A stretch of DNA of 64,000 nt. It comes from DASRJW01 sp964567755 (GTDB taxonomy: Bacteria > Krumholzibacteriota > Krumholzibacteriia > G020349025). The stretch lies in contig CAZMNW010000049.1 of NCBI GenBank assembly GCA_964567755.1, positions 1-64,000 of the forward strand, in the 5' to 3' direction. A program made the translations under genes and the position numbers. The notes beneath the pieces are model-generated. The model made no database searches. It was given only the letters and a program-made list of their open reading frames with translations, and was not told the DNA's origin. Of this stretch, positions 21,726 through 30,551 are shown piece after piece; position 1 is the stretch's first letter; every line of letters begins with the position of its first letter.

Positions 21726-21851
21726 CAGACCCTCCGATCGAGCGCCGGCTATGCGCGGACAGCTGGGATGCATCGTGGCTGCTCCGCGCCGCGGGTCGAG
21801 ACTCTAGCATCCATGCCCATCCATTGACACGGCCTCGCAGCGTTGCCTAGC

Positions 21852-23087
21852 ATGCATCCCATGAGCATCGATACACGGCCGTACGAGCAGCGCGCGGCAC
21901 GGCTGCGCGATTTCATCGTCGATCTCACGCTCGAGATCTGCCGCCGGCGCACCGTCGATTACCTGTTGCAGGACTACCCGCAGGGTGGGCCCGACGACAT
22001 GCCGGCACCGGGAATGGAAGGTCGGGTCACCGAGGTCCTCGCGTCACATCTCGACGCGTGGAAGGTGCCCTATGCGACGCACGCGCGCACGCCGGGGCGC
22101 GACAATCTTCTCGCCCGTATCGGGCGCGGGTTGCCGGGCTACCGCAAGCTGTTCCTGCTTCTGCACACCGACACCGTGCCGGCCGGGGATCGCGATGCCT
22201 GGAAGTTCGACCCCTTCGATCCATTCGAGAAAGACGGCAAGCTCTATGGCCGCGGTGTCCTCGACAACAAGGGGCCGCTGGCCGCCACTTTCGCCGCCTT
22301 CAAGCTATTGCACGAGGACGAAATGGAGATTCCCGGTCAGGTGGTGTTCGGTGCCGTGGGCGACGAGGAGGTCGGAGTCGGTGACGGCATCGAGTTCCTG
22401 TTGCAGCAAGGTCTCATCGATGCCACCGACGCCATCGTTCCCGACGTGGCGGGCGAGATGCGCGAGATCAACGTCGCCGAAAAGGGCCGGCTGGTGGTCA
22501 AGGTGCGTGCCAAGGGCAAACAGGCCCACGCCATGGATCCGTCCAAGGGTGTGAACGCCATTCACGGCGCCGCGCGCTTCCTGCACGAGCTCGAGAGCTT
22601 CCGTTTCGCCTGCGAGCCCCACCCGCTCCTCGATCCGCCGACGATCAACACCGGCATCATTCGCGGCGGCTCGGCACCGAACAGCGTCGCCGCCGATTGC
22701 GAGGTCACGCTCGATATTCGCTACCTGCCATCCCAGAGTGCCGAGCGCATCCTCGCCGATCTCGAAGGTGTTGCGGCGAAGGTAGAGATGCCGGGTTGCC
22801 GCTTCGTGATCGAGAAGGTGCAGAACGCGCGGCCGTGCGAGGTCGCGCCCGACGCACCGATCGTCAAACTCATCCAGCAGGTCGCGCCCGACGCGCGCCC
22901 CCTAGGGTCGGGCGGCGGCACCTTCTCCAAGCCGCTCGTGCATGCAGGGATTCAGGCCGTTGGCTGGGCTCCGGGCCACGAAGCCACCTACCACCAAGCC
23001 AACGAGGAAATCGAAGTGGCGCAGCTGGTGACCTTCGCCGGTCGCATGGCCGCTCTCGCCCGCGCCATCGCCTCGATGCGTATCTGA
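21852..23087 (+). CDS. M20-family metallopeptidase (ArgE/DapE/CPG2 type)
   Basis: A 411-residue two-domain zinc hydrolase that cleaves small peptides or N-acyl amino acids. Metal ligands can be followed in order: H105 and D107 in LLHTDTVP, D138 in GRGVLDNKG, catalytic E172 and ligand E173 in GDEEVG, and a late His in WAPGHEATYHQANE. The inserted dimerisation domain (about residues 215-325) begins KGRLVVKVRAKGKQAHAM. No signal peptide, so cytoplasmic. Three starts are possible (TTG 21843, ATG 21852, ATG 21861), none with a strong ribosome site. Confidence 0.92.
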   Translation: MHPMSIDTRPYEQRAARLRDFIVDLTLEICRRRTVDYLLQDYPQGGPDDMPAPGMEGRVTEVLASHLDAWKVPYATHARTPGRDNLLARIGRGLPGYRKLFLLLHTDTVPAGDRDAWKFDPFDPFEKDGKLYGRGVLDNKGPLAATFAAFKLLHEDEMEIPGQVVFGAVGDEEVGVGDGIEFLLQQGLIDATDAIVPDVAGEMREINVAEKGRLVVKVRAKGKQAHAMDPSKGVNAIHGAARFLHELESFRFACEPHPLLDPPTINTGIIRGGSAPNSVAADCEVTLDIRYLPSQSAERILADLEGVAAKVEMPGCRFVIEKVQNARPCEVAPDAPIVKLIQQVAPDARPLGSGGGTFSKPLVHAGIQAVGWAPGHEATYHQANEEIEVAQLVTFAGRMAALARAIASMRI

Positions 23088-23106
23088 CGCCTGGCTGTCT
23101 AGCCGT

Positions 23107-23493
23107 CTACGGCTTCTGCGCTCGGAAGTTGATGTTGCCATCCGTGGTCGAGAAGACGACGCGGATCGTCCAGGTTCCAGCCACGCCGGCGTTGCTCGCC
23201 ATCGAACCGCCTTCGCTCAGGCTGCGCGAGTAGACCTGGGTGCCGCTGGCGTCGAGGAGGACCAGCGTCGCCGCGCCACCGGTGATGGCGCAGGATTGAT
23301 CCACGTTCGCCTGCGTGCCGGTGTTCTCCCAGGAATATTCCAGGGTTTGTGTGTGATTGGCCATCGAGGTGACCTGGAACTGGAAGTTGTCGGTGAGATT
23401 CGCGACCTCGGGTTGGATCCCCGGGCTCAACGGTGGATCTTCACACGCCGCCAAAAACAGCACCGCGACGATCGGCAGGAACCGTTGGATCAT
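23107..23493 (-). CDS. small exported lipoprotein, function unknown
   Basis: A 128-residue predicted lipoprotein. The signal peptide RFLPIVAVLFLAAC has a good lipobox (LAAC), so the mature protein is lipid-anchored. The body is beta-rich, with tandem-like strands and VLLDASGTQVYSRSL, reminiscent of immunoglobulin-like pre-peptidase C-terminal-type domains, but no family is recognised with confidence. The start at 23493 has GGGGA seven bases upstream; an in-frame ATG at 23511 would add six residues. It converges on the M20 gene with an 19-base gap. Confidence 0.7.
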   Translation of the reverse strand: MIQRFLPIVAVLFLAACEDPPLSPGIQPEVANLTDNFQFQVTSMANHTQTLEYSWENTGTQANVDQSCAITGGAATLVLLDASGTQVYSRSLSEGGSMASNAGVAGTWTIRVVFSTTDGNINFRAQKP

Positions 23494-24169
23494 GCGTTTG
23501 TCCCCAAGCATCTCCTCTTGCCCTCCTTCACGCCCTCGGCGTGTTTCACGTCAGCGCCGGTACCGCAGTGATCGTGCCAAGGCACCATTCGGCACCCCTC
23601 GCGCGCTTCCACTTTCCGCGCTCGCAGGTTGCTAGGCTGGGACGATCCAGATGTGTCTCCAAAGGGAGAATCGTGTTGTGTTCGATTTTTCGACAACGGC
23701 ATTCGAATGCATCGAGACCCTGGCGAAATGCAGGGGAAGCAATTCTTCGCCGAACCGATCGCCACTCTTTTGTACTCCTCCCGAGCGTTTCGGCGACGCA
23801 CCCTCTTGGGCGCGAGCTGAATCCAAAGACCCCCTCGTATCCGTACATCTACTGATTCCTAGGTCCGAATTCACGTTGTGCGGTTTCGCTCCACGACCGC
23901 GTTGGAGGTGACACAGGGGGGTCTAGGCCCTCTTGCGAAGCGCCCGGATCGGTCGACCCCCCAGGCTCGAGGGCTATGCGTCCATGCCACGAGCGACCCA
24001 ACAAAGCCGATGGACTCGACCCAGCAGAGTCGAGGGACCCCTGCGTGGCAGCCTGCGAATCTCCAGCAGCAGCGCAGGCGGGAGTGCTAGTCTTGAATGC
24101 TCGACAACATCGACATGGCTGGACGAACTCCTCAGGCCAGTCCGAGGAAGTCACCCTCGGGAGGCGGCA
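23494..24169. other. 676-bp gene-free stretch before the ECF/CHAT cluster
   Basis: No convincing gene is seen. Short open frames here lack ribosome sites and family patterns. The stretch holds a 12-bp perfect palindrome GCATTCGAATGC (23699-23710). Between about 23940 and 24040 are several CTCGA/TCGAG elements, including CTCGAC and GTCGAG arms spaced by eight bases near 24009-24028. These could be regulatory sites for the sigma-factor operon starting at 24170; that is inference. Confidence 0.4.
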
Positions 24170-24769
24170 GTGGCAGCGGTTCGCTCACTTCGGGCGCCCG
24201 GCTCGCCCGGGACCGGGGATCTCGAAACGACCATCGTGCTGCTCGAACGCGTCCGCCGCGGTGAGCGTCGCGCGACCGAGCGCTTGGTCCGCCGCTACAT
24301 GCCAGAGCTCTTACGCTGGGCACATGGCCGGCTGCCTCTCAGCTGCCGCCCACTCGACGACACGCAGACCCTTGTGCTCGACAGCCTCGAGAGTGCGTTG
24401 TCCCATTTGGAGAAGTTCGAATACAGGCGGGAGGGGGCGTTCCTCTCCTACTTGCGAACGATCTTCATGAACAGGTTGCGGGACAAGTGTCGCAAACCGC
24501 GGCCGCTGTTGCTGCCGCAGTTGGACGTCCCAAGCACGATCACGCCGCAGGACGACATGGAGCGCGCGGAGTTATGGGAAGCCTACGACAAGGCACTGGC
24601 GACGCTCCCCGAGCGCATGCGGGAAGCCGTCATTCTGCGCCTCGAGCTCGACTGGAGTTTCGCGCGTATCGCGACGGCCATTCACAGTCCAACGGCAAAC
24701 GCAGCCCGGATGTACGTGACGCGCGGCATTGGGCGCTTGGCGTCGGAGATGAACCATGCAGGCGGCTGA
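24170..24769 (+). CDS. ECF-type RNA polymerase sigma factor
   Basis: A 199-residue sigma-70 family protein of the extracytoplasmic-function type. Region 2 spans about residues 25-100 (LLERVRRGERRATERLVRRY and FLSYLRTIFMNRLRDKCRK). Region 4 spans about 135-195, with LPERMREAVILRLELDWSF and an HTH in ATAIHSPTANAARMYVTRGI. It should direct polymerase to a dedicated promoter set. The GTG start at 24170 is chosen because GGGAGGC lies five bases upstream. The stop overlaps the kinase gene by 14 bases, so the two are translationally coupled. No anti-sigma factor of classical type is nearby; control through the kinase and CHAT protease is plausible. Confidence 0.87.
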   Translation: MAAVRSLRAPGSPGTGDLETTIVLLERVRRGERRATERLVRRYMPELLRWAHGRLPLSCRPLDDTQTLVLDSLESALSHLEKFEYRREGAFLSYLRTIFMNRLRDKCRKPRPLLLPQLDVPSTITPQDDMERAELWEAYDKALATLPERMREAVILRLELDWSFARIATAIHSPTANAARMYVTRGIGRLASEMNHAGG

Positions 24770-26582
24770 CGAAAACGGGGGTCGAGAGAACCTCCAGCGC
24801 GTGTCCGACGCGCTTGCGGATGCGATCGCAATCGATTGGCGTGCCGAGCTCGCCGCGCATCCGGAGCAACGCCAGCAGCTGGCGAATTTGCAGCGCCTCG
24901 AGTCCATTCGCACGAGCTTCTCCGGATCCTGCAGCATGGATTCTTCCACCGGCCCGGGCAAGCACCAGGCCGTCGACTTCCCCGGCACCTGGGGACATCT
25001 CGAGATCAAGAAACTAGTCGGGACAGGCGCCTTCGCCGAGGTGTTCCTCGCCTACGATCCACGCCTCGACTCGCACGTGGCGTTGAAGCTGCTGCGGTGC
25101 GATCGCATTCGCAGCGATCGCGCACGCTTCTTGCGCGAAGCTAAGCGCCTGGCGCAGATGCACCATCCGAACATCGTCACCGTCCATGGCGTCGACGAGC
25201 ACGAGGGTCGGCCGGGCATGTGGATGGAGTTCCTGCAGGGCAAGAACCTCGAACAGCGTCTCGACGAACAGGGAACGCTGAGTTGGCAGGAAGCAGCCAC
25301 GATCGGCACGCAACTCTGCCAAGCCCTTGCTGCAATTCACGCCATCGATCTCTTCCACGGTGATCTCAAGACAGCGAATGTCGTCCGCATCGCCGACTCT
25401 GGACTCAACGTGCTCATGGATTTCGGCGCCTCGAACGAAGTTTCTGCGTCCGAATGCGTCCAATCGTCCACGTGCGGCACACCGCTCGTCATGGCCCCCG
25501 AAGTGTTCTTGGGAAAGAGTCCACAGAGCCACGCGGGTGACATCTATAGCCTGGGCGTCCTCCTCTATCGAATCGTGAGCGGTCGATACCCGGTGGAAGC
25601 GGACCGGCCCGAGGATCTGCGCGCGAAGCATTTGCAGCGCGAGGCCGTGCCTCTCCGCGACCGGCGTGCGGACTTGCCGGCCCGCTTTATCCAAGCGGTG
25701 GAACGCGGTCTGGCCTACGACCCCGGAGATCGCTTCCCGAGTGCTGGGGACATGGAACGTGCCCTCCTGGCGACACTCACCGACCCCACAGACATCGTCG
25801 AGCCGGTGCCTTGGTGGCTACACATGTTGCGGTCGTTTTCGTTTTCCTTCCGTCGCTACGGACCTTGGGCCATCCCGGCTCTTGCCGCTGCGGCTGCCGG
25901 GATCTGGCTGCTGCTCTATTTCGAAACGAGAATCAAGCTGGATCTCTACAGGTTCGACCAGGGTCGGGCACAACGGATCGAATCACGCGATGGACCTGCG
26001 CTCGCCCCCGGAGATTCCATCTACATGAAGTTCCAAACCGGCCACGACCGGTACGTCTACGTGCTCAACGAGTCGGCAAAATCGCCTTGCGAGCTCGTCG
26101 CGCTGTTCCCGCTCGGATACATGGATCGCGGCAATCCCTTGCGTGGCGACACGGCCCACATGCTGCCGGGGACACTGCGAGGCAAGGATTCTTACTGGGA
26201 GATGGACGAGCAAGGTGGGCAAGAGCGCATCCTGATCGTCGTATCTCGGCAACCACTCGACCAGGTCGAGGCCGTGGTCCAGGAAGCCTCGAGACGCCGT
26301 CAGGCCGGCGTGCTCGACGGCCTCGCACAGACATCCTCTACCGACGATCTCCGCGAGATCAAACCACCGACGCCACCACCCTGCTCGAGCGAGCTCGACA
26401 AGGTCATGCAAACCTTGGGCGACACGCAGAGTCGGACGCTGTGGTGGAAGATCATCGAGTTGGAGTGCCCACCGAATGCAACGGCCGAGGCCCACGGCAC
26501 GAGGTCGTCGTTGCCGCAGACGGCATCGACCTCGCCGGTTTCCGCTCCGACATCGACGAAGGACAGTGACCCGCAGCGATGA
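24756..26582 (+). CDS. membrane Ser/Thr protein kinase with C-terminal DUF4384-like domain
   Basis: A 608-residue receptor-like kinase. The cytoplasmic kinase domain spans about residues 80-345, with the glycine loop VGTGAFAEVFLAYD, ATP-binding K111 (VALKLL), catalytic D203 in HGDLKTANV, Mg-binding D222 in DFG, and the APE motif. The usual HRD is HGD, so it lacks the Arg that couples activation-loop phosphorylation. One membrane helix (WAIPALAAAAAGIWLLLYF) near residue 375 follows. The outer domain (about residues 405-510) has the DUF4384 pattern GDSIYMKFQTGHDRYVYVLN...LFPLGYM. In such clusters the kinase usually acts on the linked sigma factor pathway. The stop overlaps the CHAT gene by ATGA. 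Confidence 0.9.
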   Translation: MQAADENGGRENLQRVSDALADAIAIDWRAELAAHPEQRQQLANLQRLESIRTSFSGSCSMDSSTGPGKHQAVDFPGTWGHLEIKKLVGTGAFAEVFLAYDPRLDSHVALKLLRCDRIRSDRARFLREAKRLAQMHHPNIVTVHGVDEHEGRPGMWMEFLQGKNLEQRLDEQGTLSWQEAATIGTQLCQALAAIHAIDLFHGDLKTANVVRIADSGLNVLMDFGASNEVSASECVQSSTCGTPLVMAPEVFLGKSPQSHAGDIYSLGVLLYRIVSGRYPVEADRPEDLRAKHLQREAVPLRDRRADLPARFIQAVERGLAYDPGDRFPSAGDMERALLATLTDPTDIVEPVPWWLHMLRSFSFSFRRYGPWAIPALAAAAAGIWLLLYFETRIKLDLYRFDQGRAQRIESRDGPALAPGDSIYMKFQTGHDRYVYVLNESAKSPCELVALFPLGYMDRGNPLRGDTAHMLPGTLRGKDSYWEMDEQGGQERILIVVSRQPLDQVEAVVQEASRRRQAGVLDGLAQTSSTDDLREIKPPTPPPCSSELDKVMQTLGDTQSRTLWWKIIELECPPNATAEAHGTRSSLPQTASTSPVSAPTSTKDSDPQR

Positions 26583-29500
26583 GACCCAGCCTCCGCAACC
26601 AACGCACCGCTCGGTGGTCTATCCTCCTCATGGTGGGAATCGTGAACGGAACTCCACCCGCGGCCGGGGCGGGCGTGCGTGAATCTACCGTCGACCCATC
26701 GTTCCTCGAACGGATCGCTTCGATCCACATCATGCGTGAAGAGGGTCGCTACATCTTCGCGGAGAACCAAGCGCGCGCGCTGCTCGCGGAAGCCGAACGC
26801 GTGCACGGCCCCACGTCGGCGGAGGCGGCCGCGACACTGGACGCGCTGGTGCAATGCCTGCCGCACGGCCCGAACGCCAACGCCCCAGAGTCACGCCTCC
26901 TGGCGCATCGTGCCGTCGAGCTCAAGCGCAAGCTCTATGGCCGAGAGAATGTCCAAGTTGCGGAGAGCCTGACATACATGGCGGTGCTGCTCGAAGAAAC
27001 GGGCGATTTGCGCCAAGCATGCAGCCTTTACGAGCAGGCCCTGCGCATCACGGAGAAGGAATTGGGCCACGACCAGCCGCGATTGGCCCCGCTCCTGAAA
27101 AACATGGCCGATGCGCGCGGACGTCTCGGCAACTACGCCGGCGCCACACGAGATTACGAACGGGCACTCGCAATCCTGCAGGGGGCTTCCGTCCCCGATG
27201 CATTGCTGCTGTCGGACGTCCTGAACGGGCGCGCCATCGTAGCGTATCAAGTCGGCGACTACATCCACGCCCGTGATTGCTGGCAGCAGGCGATCGCGCT
27301 CCGTATCACGCGCTACGGCCCAGAGCATCCGCGGGTGGCATCCATCCAGTACAACCTGGCCATACTTCTCAAGGACATGCACGACGATGCGGCTGCCATG
27401 CAGCTGCTGGAGCACGTGCTGGACGTGCATGTGCACACGTTGGACGACCCCGAAAACGTCCTCATTGGCATGGACAAGTTGGCTCTCGCCGAGCTCGAGA
27501 AGCGATCGGGAGACCTCCACGCGGCAAAGCAGCTGTTCGAGAGCGCGCTCTTGATCATGCGTTCGCGTCGTGGCGAGGAGAACGAGCTCGTCGCCAAATG
27601 CCTGCACGGGCTGGGGACCGTGCACATGGAGCTCGGCCAGCACGAGAAGGCACAGGAGTATCTCGAGCAGGCTCTCGTCGTCCGGACCAAATGTCTTCCC
27701 CAGGAGCACTACCTGATCGGGTACACATTGCGCTGGCTCGCAAGACTGCACTACGAGCTGGGGCGCATCGTCTTGGCCAAGCAGCTGTGCGAGCGCGCGC
27801 TCCTAATCTACGATCGAGCTCTGGGCCCTCAACACTCGGAGCTGGCAGAGGTCCTGGCGCTGCATGGTGCGTTGCTCTACGAATCCGGCGATGCCGCTGG
27901 AGCCGTTGCCAGCGCTCTGCGTGCGGAAGTAATTGGAGCCGCACATCTTCGGCTCGTGGCTCAGGGCGTCGAGGAAAGGGAAGCGCTCTTGTATGCGCGC
28001 ATCCGGCCGCGAGGGCTCGATGTCGCCCTGCAGGTCGTGACCGACGATCCATCGAATTCCTCGGCCGCGCGTCGGGTGTGGGATGCCGTCATCCGCTCGC
28101 GCGCGCTCGTTTTCGATCAGATGGCTGCGCGCAGCCAGGCCGCCGCTCTGGCGCCGACCGCCGAGACGGCGCGAATCCTGGCCGATCTGAGACATGCCGC
28201 GTCGCAGCTCTCCAACCTCGCCCTGCGCGGTGCGGGCGATTCTCCGGATCGGCACGCAATTCTCCTCGCCGACGCTCGCCAGAATAAAGCCGCGGCGGAG
28301 CGAGCTCTGGCGGGTCGAAGCCGATCCTTCCGGAACGAGGTCGCCCGCACACACATCGGGCTCGATGCGGTCATCGCCAAGTTGCCGCGTGGCAGTGCTC
28401 TCGTGGCTTTCTCCGCTTACACGCGGACAGCTCGCACTCCCCTCGCCGCCCCCACAGCGCAAACTTCCGACACTTTGACGCGCGTTCCACACCTCATGGC
28501 CTTCGTTCTTGCACCGGACCAGCGAATGCACGTCGTCCCCCTCGGACCGGCGCGCGAGATCGAGACGTCGGTCGCCATGTGGGTGGAGGAAGTCGCCTTC
28601 GGCACCATGATCCCCGACCGCACCCCGGCCCAAGCCGCGGCAGCCTGCTTCGCCGCCGGCGACACCTTGCGCGCAAAGGTTTGGGATCCACTCGAGTCGT
28701 CGCTGCGCGACGTGGACATCGTGCTGGTGGTTCCCGAGGGGGCGTTGCACCAGCTGAACCTCGCTGCATTGCCTCTCACTGCCGACAGTTACTTGATCGA
28801 TGCCGGCTGGCGGTTGCACTCCCTCTCGGCCGAACGTGACGTGGTTTCCTTTTCTGGTTCCCATCCCCGCGGCAGGGATCTCGTCGCCGTCGGCGGCGTG
28901 GACTTCGATGCTCTTCCGCCACCGCGGGCGCAAGTCGACGAGGCGACGCTGGTCTCGCCCTCCGCTTCTCCAGCCACTGAGTCGCGTCCCATTCTTTCGT
29001 CTCGAACCCGTGGCGCGCAGCTCCCGTGCAGAGGGTTGGAGAGCTGGCTTTTCCCTCCGCTCCCCGAATCCTTGGGCGAGGTTCATGACCTGATCGAAAT
29101 CCTGTCCCGGGCACGAGCAGCAAGAGCAAGCATGAGGCTCGAGGCCACACGCCTCACCGGCCCCGAAGCCACGGAAGAGACCTTCAAAGCCATCGCCGAA
29201 GGCAAATACTGGCTGCACCTGGCGACACATGGCTTTGCTCTGGGATCGGATTGTCGCATCCCGGTCCCGGGCTCGAGAGAGATCCACGTGCCGCGACCGG
29301 CGGAGAGCCAGTCGTATCCCGTGCTGGAGATAACCAACCCGCTGCTGCTCGCAGGGCTGGCCCTCGCCGGCGCCACCCACCGCAACCAGGTTCCCGTCGA
29401 GCGCGAAGACGGTATTCTGACCGCCGAAGAGGTCGCTTGCATGAACCTGCATGGCGTCGAGTGCGTGGTTCTTTCCAGCTGCAAGACCGGTGTTGGGCCG

Positions 29501-29782
29501 GTGGAGAGTAGCGAGGGAGTGCTCAGCCTGTGCCGGGCATTCCAGATCGCCGGCGCGCGCACGTTGGTCATGAGTCTTTGGTCCGTTTCCGATGCGTACA
29601 CACGTTCCTGGATGCGCGCGTTCTACACCTCCGCTCTGGAAGGCGGGCTCGGGGCCGCCGGCGCCGCGTATGCCGCGAATGTCGCCATCCTCGCCAGTCT
29701 TCGCGGAGCTGGCGCCAGCACACACCCGTTCTATTGGGGTGGGTTCGTCACCAGGGAGCCTGGAAGTAGTGACTGTCGCTGA
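26579..29782 (+). CDS. TPR-CHAT protein, predicted caspase-like cysteine protease
   Basis: A 1067-residue protein. An N-terminal hydrophobic stretch (SILLMVGIVNGTPPAAGAG) may export or anchor it. About residues 30-460 hold tandem tetratricopeptide repeats, for example QACSLYEQALRITEKELG and KAQEYLEQALVVRTK. The C-terminal CHAT domain (about residues 690-1060) keeps the caspase-type dyad: H884 in HLATHGF and C968 in LSSCKTGVGP. An EDGILTAEEVACM segment shortly before the Cys is also typical. CHAT proteases cleave partner proteins when their TPR part is triggered. It starts on the kinase stop and precedes two small proteins that are candidate substrates. In type III-E CRISPR systems a TPR-CHAT protein works with an ECF sigma factor; no CRISPR locus is present here. 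Confidence 0.9.
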   Translation: MRPSLRNQRTARWSILLMVGIVNGTPPAAGAGVRESTVDPSFLERIASIHIMREEGRYIFAENQARALLAEAERVHGPTSAEAAATLDALVQCLPHGPNANAPESRLLAHRAVELKRKLYGRENVQVAESLTYMAVLLEETGDLRQACSLYEQALRITEKELGHDQPRLAPLLKNMADARGRLGNYAGATRDYERALAILQGASVPDALLLSDVLNGRAIVAYQVGDYIHARDCWQQAIALRITRYGPEHPRVASIQYNLAILLKDMHDDAAAMQLLEHVLDVHVHTLDDPENVLIGMDKLALAELEKRSGDLHAAKQLFESALLIMRSRRGEENELVAKCLHGLGTVHMELGQHEKAQEYLEQALVVRTKCLPQEHYLIGYTLRWLARLHYELGRIVLAKQLCERALLIYDRALGPQHSELAEVLALHGALLYESGDAAGAVASALRAEVIGAAHLRLVAQGVEEREALLYARIRPRGLDVALQVVTDDPSNSSAARRVWDAVIRSRALVFDQMAARSQAAALAPTAETARILADLRHAASQLSNLALRGAGDSPDRHAILLADARQNKAAAERALAGRSRSFRNEVARTHIGLDAVIAKLPRGSALVAFSAYTRTARTPLAAPTAQTSDTLTRVPHLMAFVLAPDQRMHVVPLGPAREIETSVAMWVEEVAFGTMIPDRTPAQAAAACFAAGDTLRAKVWDPLESSLRDVDIVLVVPEGALHQLNLAALPLTADSYLIDAGWRLHSLSAERDVVSFSGSHPRGRDLVAVGGVDFDALPPPRAQVDEATLVSPSASPATESRPILSSRTRGAQLPCRGLESWLFPPLPESLGEVHDLIEILSRARAARASMRLEATRLTGPEATEETFKAIAEGKYWLHLATHGFALGSDCRIPVPGSREIHVPRPAESQSYPVLEITNPLLLAGLALAGATHRNQVPVEREDGILTAEEVACMNLHGVECVVLSSCKTGVGPVESSEGVLSLCRAFQIAGARTLVMSLWSVSDAYTRSWMRAFYTSALEGGLGAAGAAYAANVAILASLRGAGASTHPFYWGGFVTREPGSSDCR

Positions 29783-29805
29783 TTGCATCCTGGAGGGGAG
29801 AAGCC

Positions 29806-30021
29806 ATGCAAGGAAAAGACATTGCCCCGGAGCGCCCAAGCGCCAGGCGCGTGACCTGGGAACCGCGTCGAGTGCAACCCGTTCACGAGTACGACGGCGT
29901 CTATTTCTTCCCCGGCGGTCAAATGGTGATCACGAATCCGAACCTGAAGCATTTGGTCGCGATCGTCGAGAAGGGTACACCCGTTCTCGGCGACCAGATC
30001 ACTCTCGATTACCGCTGCTAG
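29806..30021 (+). CDS. small Cys-terminated protein 1, candidate modified peptide
   Basis: A 71-residue protein of no recognised family. The N-terminal 28 residues are basic and Pro/Arg-rich. A core DGVYFFPGGQMVITNP forms a likely beta hairpin, and the chain ends in DYRC with Cys as the last residue. The next gene shares the core and the Tyr-(Arg/Lys)-Cys ending. A strong ribosome site (GGAGGGGAG) precedes the ATG. It lies 23 bases after the CHAT gene and two genes before a radical SAM enzyme, so it could be a precursor peptide, a CHAT substrate, or both. The function is not established. Confidence 0.75.
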   Translation: MQGKDIAPERPSARRVTWEPRRVQPVHEYDGVYFFPGGQMVITNPNLKHLVAIVEKGTPVLGDQITLDYRC

Positions 30022-30100
30022 CTCAGGCAGTCGGGATCTCCCCTGGGGTTGGGGATGACGCGGCACGATTGACCTTTTCTGACAGACTGGAGGCCATGAA

Positions 30101-30514
30101 ATGAGTTCCATCCCAGACATGCTCAAACATCTGGTGACCAATGCGAAGACCGATCCGAGAGGAGCGCCACTCAAGAATAAGATGTTCGAGGTCAAGCCAA
30201 ACAATGAGCCCGTGCATAATACATTGCACATGGACAACCACTATTTCTTCTTTCCACCTGCCACGATCGGGCGCTACCCGGACCTCGATGCGAACAACAA
30301 GCCGAAGGCATCGATGTCCGTCAAGGTCCAATGGGACAAACCGGAATCAGGTTCATTCGATTTCGACGCGAAATTCCACGAAGCAGAGATGCAGGACGGC
30401 GTGTACTTCATGCCCGACGGAACCGTCTTGATCACGCTGCCCAAGGACGGGTCCAAAATCGAGATCGTCACCTTCAAGAACCCAGGCGACACGGCGCTCA
30501 ACTACAAGTGTTGA
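30101..30514 (+). CDS. small Cys-terminated protein 2, paralogue of the preceding one
   Basis: A 137-residue protein of no recognised family. Its C-terminal third, DGVYFMPDGTVLITLP followed by a chain ending LNYKC, aligns with the 71-residue neighbour (DGVYFFPGGQMVITNP, ending LDYRC). An earlier segment MDNHYFFFPPATIGRYPD resembles the same hairpin core, so the protein may contain an internal duplication. Cys is the only cysteine and the last residue. GGAGG lies seven bases before the ATG at 30101; an ATG five bases earlier stops at once. No signal peptide. Confidence 0.78.
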   Translation: MSSIPDMLKHLVTNAKTDPRGAPLKNKMFEVKPNNEPVHNTLHMDNHYFFFPPATIGRYPDLDANNKPKASMSVKVQWDKPESGSFDFDAKFHEAEMQDGVYFMPDGTVLITLPKDGSKIEIVTFKNPGDTALNYKC

Positions 30515-30551
30515 CCCTGTCTTGCTGAACGCGCGACCAGGAGCTACGGAA

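Noticed and set aside
23629..23820. Small open frame before the sigma-factor cluster
   Set aside because: No ribosome site, no family pattern and atypical composition.
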